NCBI GenBank assembly: GCA_034368805.1
Contig: JAXMLJ010000107.1
Coordinates: 1-64,000, forward strand
Direction: 5' to 3'
DNA from: UBA2272 sp034368805
GTDB lineage: Bacteria; Actinomycetota; Coriobacteriia; Anaerosomatales; Anaerosomataceae
DNA: 64,000 bases
The notes under the pieces were generated by a model that did no database searches, was not told the DNA's origin, and saw only the letters and a list, made by a program, of their open reading frames with translations. The position numbers and the translations under genes were made by a program. Below are positions 59,101 to 64,000 of this stretch, piece after piece. Positions within the stretch are counted from its first letter, which is position 1; each line of letters opens with the position of its first letter.

Positions 59101-62100
59101 CGTGGCGTGCGAGCCGCCCGACACCCGAGCCGGAGTCGGGCGTGGTACCGGCCGATGTAGCGGCGATGCGTCGCATCGCCCGCAAGACCTGGCGGTTCTT
59201 CGAGACGTTCGTGACCGCTGAGTCAAACCGCCTTGCGCCGGACAACTTCCAGGAGGAGCCGAAGGGCGAGGTCGCCCATCGCACCTCCCCCACGAACATG
59301 GGGCTTCAACTCATCTCGTACATGACCGCGCACGACCTGGGCTATGTGACCGTGGCCGGACTCGTCGGGCACGTATCGCGCACACTACACACGATGGCGG
59401 GCATGGAGCGCTTCCGCGGGCACTTCTACAATTGGTACGACACTCTCACGCTACAGCCGCTGCGTCCGACATACGTCTCCACAGTCGACTCGGGCAACCT
59501 CGCGGGGCATCTGCTCACGCTCCGGGTCGGACTTCTTGAGGCCTCGGAGCGCGAGTTGCTCGGTCCTCAGACGCTCGACGGCATCGCGGATACCGCGCGC
59601 CTTGCGCTCGAGGGACTCCAACGCGCGCGCCGGGCGCCACACGACGGCCCCGCCCTCTCGCAGGCGCACACCGCGCTCGAGGAGATCGTCCGACGCATCA
59701 GCCTGGACAGTCCTCCGGAAAACCTCGGCGAGTGGCTGGCCGCGCTCGAGGGTCTGTCGGCACTGGCCGATGCCCTCCCTGCCTCGCTCAAGACGCCCGA
59801 CGGGGAGCCTCCCGGAGAACCCGCGCACGCAACGGCGGGCGCCGCGCTCGATGACCTCCGGGCGGCCATAGCTGCGCCGCTCGGCCTCATCGCGGATCTT
59901 GCGCCCTGGGCACGCGACGTGCTCGCCGCGGCCGGCACCCACGCGGGTCGGCCCGACGGCGCCCTCGCGCCGCTCATCGGCCATGTGCCGAGTCTCGTCG
60001 GGCTCGCCGAGGGGCTTGCCGGGGCGCTCGCACACCTCGATGAGATGGCATCCGGAGATGGCCCGGACGCCGGGTGGGCGGAACGTGTGGCCGATGGCAT
60101 CCGACGCAGCCGGACGCCCGCCGCGGCGCTGCTCGCAGAGCTCCGCCTTGCGGCCGACATCGCCCGGGAGATGTGGGAGCACACAGACTTCGCGATGCTC
60201 TACGACGAGCGCCGCATGCTCTTCTCCATCGGCTTCAACGCAGCCGAGGGTCGTCTGGACGACTCGTACTACGACATGCTCGCAAGCGAGTGCCGTCTGG
60301 CGAGCTTCCTGGCCGTCGCCAAAGGAGACGTGGGGCAGGAGCACTGGTTCCGCCTCGGACGCGCGATCACGCGTGCCGCCGGCGGTACCGCGCTTGTCAG
60401 TTGGAGCGCGAGCATGTTCGAGTACCTCATGCCGCTGCTCGTGATGAAGAGCTGGCCGGACACGCTGCTTCACCGCACGTACGTAAGCGTCGTGCGGAGG
60501 CAGATCCAGTATGGTCGTCAGCGAGGTGTGCCGTGGGGCGTCTCCGAGTCGGCGTTCAACGCCAAAGACGTGGAGCTCACCTACCAGTACCAGGCATTCG
60601 GGGTACCCGGACTCGGTCTGAAACGCGGCCTCTCGGCCGACGTCGTCATCGCCCCGTATGCCACCGTACTCGCGCTCATGGTCGCGCCGCGCGATGCACT
60701 CGACAACCTGGCCGAGATCGCGCGCCAGGGCGGTGAGGGCCGCTACGGATACTACGAGGCCATCGACTACACGCCGGGGCGTGTGCCGGCCGGGCGCGAG
60801 CGCGCGATCGTCAAGGCGTACATGGCGCACCACCAGGGAATGAGCCTTGTCGCACTTGGCAACATGCTTACGGACTTCCGCATGCAGGAGCGCTTCCACG
60901 CCGATCCGCTCGTCGCCTCGGCCGAGTTGCTGCTCCAGGAGCGCGTGCCGCGGCGCATCCAGCTCGCAACGCCACGCGTGGAGGAGGTCGAGTTCGTGAG
61001 ATCGGTGCGCGAGGTGCCGCCGCCGGTCACACGCGCATACCCCCTCGCCGACACTCCGGTGCCGGCCACACACTTCCTCTCGAACGGCACCTACTCGGTC
61101 ATGGTCACCAACGGCGGCGGCGGCTACAGCCGCTGGAAGGATCGCACCGTCACCCGTTACCGAGAGGATCTCACCCGCGACTGCTGGGGCACGTTCCTGT
61201 ACCTCAAGGACGTCGAAAGCGGCCGAGTGTGGTCGGCGGCGTTCCAGCCGACGCTCGCCGAGCCGGACGACTATCACGTCACCTTCTCGGCGGACAAGGC
61301 CGACTTCCGCCGGTACGACGGCGAGGTGGAGACCCACACCGAGGTGATCGTCTCCCCGGAAGACGACGTCGAAGTACGCCGTCTGACGGTCACGAACCAC
61401 GGCACTGCACCGCTCGCCCTTGAGGTGACGTCGTACCTCGAGGTGAACCTCGCACCGCTGGGGGCGGATCACGCGCACAAGGCGTACAGCAACCTGTTCG
61501 TGCAGACCGAGGCGATCGACGAGTACCACGCGCTGCTGTTCACACGGCGACCCCGCTCGGACGACGAGCCACGGTACTGGGGACTGCACATGCTGGCGTG
61601 CGAGAGCATCGGGTCGTGCTCGTGGTCGTACGAGACCGACCGGGCCGCCTTCCTCGGCAGATTGCGCACGCCGGTCGACGCCAGTGCGATTCACGGCGAC
61701 GGACGCCTGACGCAGACGACCGGAGCGGTCCTCGATCCGATGTGCTCGATCAGGCAACCCCTCGTGATCGAGGCCGGGCAGAGCGCCCACCTTGCCTACG
61801 TGACCGGTGCCGCGAAATCGCGCGAAGAAGTGATGGCCCTCGCGGAGAAGTACTCGGACATCGCCAACGCGCAGCGCGCGGCCGACCTTGCGTGGTCGAC
61901 AAGCCAGATCGAACTGCGAGACCTCGGGATAACGCCCGAGGAGTCGGTCACGTTCCTCAGGCTCGCGTCGCGCCTGCTGCTCACCGACCCGCACTCGCGA
62001 CTCAAGGTGATGACCGACGTGGAGAACCGACTGCCGGCCTCCGGGCTGTGGCCGATCGGAATCTCGGGAGACGACCCGATCCTCCTCGTGAAGATCGAGC

Positions 62101-64000
62101 GCCTCGAAGAGGCGCCCCTCGTGCGGCAGACGCTACTCGCGCACCAGTACTGGCGCAGCAAGGGCTTCGTCTGCGACCTCGTGATCCTGAACATCAAACC
62201 GAGCGCGTACTCCTCGGAACTCGACGGTCGCCTGCGGATGCTCATGCGGACGGGCCACGCACTCCAACTCGCCGACCGACCGGGCGGCGTGCACCTGCGC
62301 AACGCGGACCACATGCAGCCCGACGTACTCAACCTGCTCACGAGCATGGCCCGCGTCGTCATCACCGGCGACAGCGGCCCGATCACGCTCCAGCTCAACC
62401 AGCGCGCGCAGCACCCCGATCTACCCGACCCGTTCGTGCCGACGCACGATGCGATGACGTATCCGGACGTCCCGCGCGTGCGGCCCGAGCTCCTCTACGA
62501 CAACGGACTCGGCGGCTTCGACCCCGTCACCGGCGAATACGTCATCGTGCTCGAAGGAGGGCGTACCACGCCGGCGCCCTGGGTCAACGTGATCGCCACG
62601 CCGCACTTCGGCACGCTCGTATCCGAGGCGGGCATCGGCTGCACGTGGGCCGAGAACAGCCACGAGAACCGTATCACCACGTGGAACAACGACCCGGTCT
62701 CGGACGGCACGGGCGAATGCATCTACGTCCGCGATGAGGCGACCGGGCAGTTCTGGAGTCCGACGCCGCTTCCCGTTCACGACGACGGCACGTACATCGT
62801 GCGTCACGGTAAGGGCTACTCTCGCTTCGAGCACGACAGTCACGGCATCGGCCACGAGCTCGACTGGTTCGTGGCCGCCGAAGATCCGGTCAGGATCGCA
62901 CGCCTTAGGCTCACGAACACCGGCACGGAAGCCCGGCGCCTCTCGGTCACCCATAACGTGGAATGGAGCCTCGGCGACTCGCGCAGCAAGGCGCAGCAGC
63001 GTGTCGTGACGTGGTGGGACGAGAGCGCCGGGGTGCTCATGGCGCACAGTTGGTTCAACATGGACTTCCCCGGGCGTCCGGCGTTTCTAGCTTCCGATGG
63101 GGAGCTGCACTCGTTCACAGCAAGCCGCACCGAGTTCATCGGCCGAAACGGCACACCGACTGCTCCGGCGGCGATGCGTCGTCGCGGCCTCGGTGGGCAG
63201 ACCGGCCGGTTCCACGACAACTGTGGCGCGCTGATGAGGATCGTCGAGCTCCAGCCCGGCGAAAGCAGAGAACTCGTCTTCCTGCTCGGCCAGACCGAGA
63301 CCGTGGAGGCGGCACACGCCGTCGTCGACCGCCTGAGACAGCCGGGCGCTGCCGGCGCGGAACTCGAGTCGGTCAAGGGAGCCTGGCGGGAGTTGCTCAC
63401 GACGGTGGAGGTGCAGACCCCCGACCGGGCGCTCGACCTCATGGTCAACGGGCAGGCGCTCTATCAGTCACTCGCCTGCCGCGTCTGGGGTCGCACCGCC
63501 ACCTATCAGTCGTCCGGCGCCTACGGCTTCCGCGACCAGCTGCAAGACTGTCTTGCGTTGATCGATATCCGCCCGGATCTCGTGCGCGAGCACATCATCG
63601 AGGCGTCACGACACCAGTTCCCCGAGGGGGATGTTCTGCACTGGTGGCAGCCGATCAGTGGCCGGGGCGTCCGCACGCACATCAGCGACGACCGGCACTG
63701 GCTGCCGTTCGTCACCGCGGAGTACGTGCGTGCCACCGGCGATACGAGCGTGCTCGATGTGGAGACCCCGTACCTCGAGGGCCCCCCGATCCCCGACGGG
63801 CGCGAGGACCTCTACCTCCAGCCGAACCCCTCCCTGACCGTTGCCACCCTCTACGACCACTGTCTCGGCGCGCTCGACCATGCCCCCTTAGGCGAACGCG
63901 GGCTGCCCCTTATGGGCGGTGGCGACTGGAACGACGGCATGAACCGCGTAGGCATCGGCGGTCACGGGGAGAGCGTGTGGATGGCGTGGTTCCTCGATGT
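56142..64000 (+). CDS. Cyclic beta-1,2-glucan synthase (GT84-GH94), C-terminus beyond window
   Basis: GTG 56142 has GAGGGGAG upstream; the frame runs open for 2619 codons to the edge. Layout: helical N-terminal region to about residue 400, membrane segments near 410-455, the GT84 domain with TFLVTLDTDTVLPRDG (about 625), GEGSFTGKGIFEIDIFN and RLHRWVRGDWQTIPWLLPR, membrane segments near 820-870 and 945-980, a glycoamylase-like domain (about 1010-1600), then GH94 sandwich and barrel segments (LSNGTYSVMVTNGGGGYSRW near 1645, NGLGGFDPVTGEYVI near 2120). GGDWNDGMNRVG near 2595 contains the general-acid Asp. The family makes cyclic or linear beta-1,2-glucan from UDP-glucose. Unusual outside Proteobacteria. 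Confidence 0.9.
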   Translation, partial: MRSVTATDEVVLPAAAVPLRGGLLGADRLAASARALARDQKWTCATRESRTPLLDLLAIAERELATVYRRLAADVHENIPVSPAAEWLLDNYYLIEEQIRLVRDDLPAHYGAELPRLSTGDYRLLPRVFEMMVTLVSHTDSRIDQTSLESFTMAYQDASPLTIGEVWAVPIMLRITLVENLRRLALRVLDAHQSVVAGDRFADRLLAAGDDGPEAVAARITELDLAHAEAPAPFIVRLSQRLAGQDVALAPLADWLETTLAARGVTLEQVTLAAHQEQAADQVSVANAITSVRFLDALEWRDFFEHTSLVEHVLREDPAGTYARMDFRSRDRYRHAIESIARRCPLDEIGIAEAAMSHALDALAKDPADAVRGHVGHYLISSGRYAFEQAIGYRPHLKERLYRGPLAARGLVFWGLFALVTVALAAGVSLFAWDVSGSVGVSVVLALLALLPVSDVALTIVNRVSAWLWPARTLPKIDYRKPVSPAHRTMVVYTALLTSPQSAQHVIDNMEIGYLANTDPNIRFGILADLRGAAEQRLPGDAAVIEAARHGIAVLNHRYGRLGSRPFSLFVRGRTYSEADRTWMGWERKRGALTEFCRLLRGATDTSFEVVDGDAAGFHGMTFLVTLDTDTVLPRDGARKLISTIAHPLNRAELDPGTRTVRRGYGLVQPRVAMSLEGSTDSLFAWVYSGVTGIDPYAGAVSDTYQDVFGEGSFTGKGIFEIDIFNAALDERFPENTLLSHDLLEGSYLRTALASDVEVLDDQPASYISHCARLHRWVRGDWQTIPWLLPRVPVVGGTERTPLTGLHRWKIADNLRRSLSAPVMMLFATAGFMLLPHAGWAWLGILFGLLFFPLYFQFADSVVFRRPPADTRSDTTTFVSDLKRDVLRNVLNVAVLPHQAYLMTDAIVRACWRIAISHRNLLEWETAAEAERRLGTTDLGAFVKRMWPATAITALLAAPVALGAAGPRALLSAAPLFAVWLTAPLAAWRASRPTPEPESGVVPADVAAMRRIARKTWRFFETFVTAESNRLAPDNFQEEPKGEVAHRTSPTNMGLQLISYMTAHDLGYVTVAGLVGHVSRTLHTMAGMERFRGHFYNWYDTLTLQPLRPTYVSTVDSGNLAGHLLTLRVGLLEASERELLGPQTLDGIADTARLALEGLQRARRAPHDGPALSQAHTALEEIVRRISLDSPPENLGEWLAALEGLSALADALPASLKTPDGEPPGEPAHATAGAALDDLRAAIAAPLGLIADLAPWARDVLAAAGTHAGRPDGALAPLIGHVPSLVGLAEGLAGALAHLDEMASGDGPDAGWAERVADGIRRSRTPAAALLAELRLAADIAREMWEHTDFAMLYDERRMLFSIGFNAAEGRLDDSYYDMLASECRLASFLAVAKGDVGQEHWFRLGRAITRAAGGTALVSWSASMFEYLMPLLVMKSWPDTLLHRTYVSVVRRQIQYGRQRGVPWGVSESAFNAKDVELTYQYQAFGVPGLGLKRGLSADVVIAPYATVLALMVAPRDALDNLAEIARQGGEGRYGYYEAIDYTPGRVPAGRERAIVKAYMAHHQGMSLVALGNMLTDFRMQERFHADPLVASAELLLQERVPRRIQLATPRVEEVEFVRSVREVPPPVTRAYPLADTPVPATHFLSNGTYSVMVTNGGGGYSRWKDRTVTRYREDLTRDCWGTFLYLKDVESGRVWSAAFQPTLAEPDDYHVTFSADKADFRRYDGEVETHTEVIVSPEDDVEVRRLTVTNHGTAPLALEVTSYLEVNLAPLGADHAHKAYSNLFVQTEAIDEYHALLFTRRPRSDDEPRYWGLHMLACESIGSCSWSYETDRAAFLGRLRTPVDASAIHGDGRLTQTTGAVLDPMCSIRQPLVIEAGQSAHLAYVTGAAKSREEVMALAEKYSDIANAQRAADLAWSTSQIELRDLGITPEESVTFLRLASRLLLTDPHSRLKVMTDVENRLPASGLWPIGISGDDPILLVKIERLEEAPLVRQTLLAHQYWRSKGFVCDLVILNIKPSAYSSELDGRLRMLMRTGHALQLADRPGGVHLRNADHMQPDVLNLLTSMARVVITGDSGPITLQLNQRAQHPDLPDPFVPTHDAMTYPDVPRVRPELLYDNGLGGFDPVTGEYVIVLEGGRTTPAPWVNVIATPHFGTLVSEAGIGCTWAENSHENRITTWNNDPVSDGTGECIYVRDEATGQFWSPTPLPVHDDGTYIVRHGKGYSRFEHDSHGIGHELDWFVAAEDPVRIARLRLTNTGTEARRLSVTHNVEWSLGDSRSKAQQRVVTWWDESAGVLMAHSWFNMDFPGRPAFLASDGELHSFTASRTEFIGRNGTPTAPAAMRRRGLGGQTGRFHDNCGALMRIVELQPGESRELVFLLGQTETVEAAHAVVDRLRQPGAAGAELESVKGAWRELLTTVEVQTPDRALDLMVNGQALYQSLACRVWGRTATYQSSGAYGFRDQLQDCLALIDIRPDLVREHIIEASRHQFPEGDVLHWWQPISGRGVRTHISDDRHWLPFVTAEYVRATGDTSVLDVETPYLEGPPIPDGREDLYLQPNPSLTVATLYDHCLGALDHAPLGERGLPLMGGGDWNDGMNRVGIGGHGESVWMAWFLD

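Noticed and set aside
59451..61994. 847-codon open frame on the minus strand
   Set aside because: It is antisense to the glucan synthase, has no recognisable motif and a composition (many Arg, His, Asp) typical of shadow frames in GC-rich DNA.
1..64000. CRISPR arrays, insertion sequences and rRNA genes
   Set aside because: No regularly spaced repeats, transposase motifs, terminal inverted repeats or rRNA segments were noticed on either strand.

Overview
The window is high-GC DNA (roughly two thirds G+C by eye), densely coded, with GTG/TTG starts common and many 4-base start/stop overlaps. It suggests an anaerobic or facultative Actinomycetota, probably Coriobacteriia or a neighbouring deep lineage. 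Reasons are the UPF0182 membrane protein, PspC/LiaF-like envelope genes, an NRMT-type Nramp transporter of the kind described in Eggerthella, a compact T-box leader, and a gene that needs selenocysteine. The taxonomic guess is inference.

Layout. 1-2.8 kb: end of an MgtE-like Mg2+ protein, an Nramp-related Mg2+ transporter candidate and 5-formyl-THF cyclo-ligase. 2.8-9.9 kb (minus strand): NodB deacetylase, YbaK-like deacylase, GNAT, PRC-barrel and YtxH proteins, a T-box-controlled aminotransferase plus D-Ala-D-Ala ligase operon, a stand-alone cyanophycin-synthetase N-terminal domain, and small membrane proteins. 10-26.5 kb: RlpA-like protein with a long leader, UPF0182, two copies of a HEAT-repeat/HD-GYP gene pair, Maf, a methyltransferase, an amidohydrolase, PspC and LiaF-like genes, and a CNNM/CorC protein. 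26.5-29.8 kb: winged-helix protein, UspA, hemolysin III, degenerate GGDEF protein. 29.8-39.4 kb: a tightly coupled Mrp-type antiporter operon with four antiporter-like subunits. 39.5-47.3 kb: ferredoxin-type protein, then a minus-strand operon (ABC sugar importer, Dha-type kinase, RpiB-like isomerase, SDR) whose content fits tetritol catabolism. 47.4-54.6 kb: nitroreductase, a histidine-kinase-like protein without its histidine, EamA permease and an ABC-2 exporter. 54.6-56.1 kb: tRNA-Ala, a structured gene-free stretch, and a rhodanese-thioredoxin lipoprotein with an in-frame UGA. 56.1-64 kb: a giant cyclic beta-1,2-glucan synthase running off the window.

The strongest unusual signal is the rhodanese-thioredoxin lipoprotein at 55277-55984. 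Its UGA (55517-55519) sits exactly where the first Cys of the thioredoxin CxxC motif should be. A 6-bp hairpin with a GGUCG loop lies 26 nt downstream, as expected of a bacterial SECIS. A CsoR/CstR-like palindrome lies inside its promoter. Together these suggest a secreted, persulfide-regulated selenoprotein. The second is the duplicated HEAT-repeat/HD-GYP module: all four proteins share an N-terminal LYP(P/A) motif, and both pairs overlap by 4 bp, which looks like a conserved two-protein signalling unit. The Mrp operon (with a translationally coupled degenerate GGDEF protein), the tetritol operon and the NRMT/MgtE pair are the other coherent systems.
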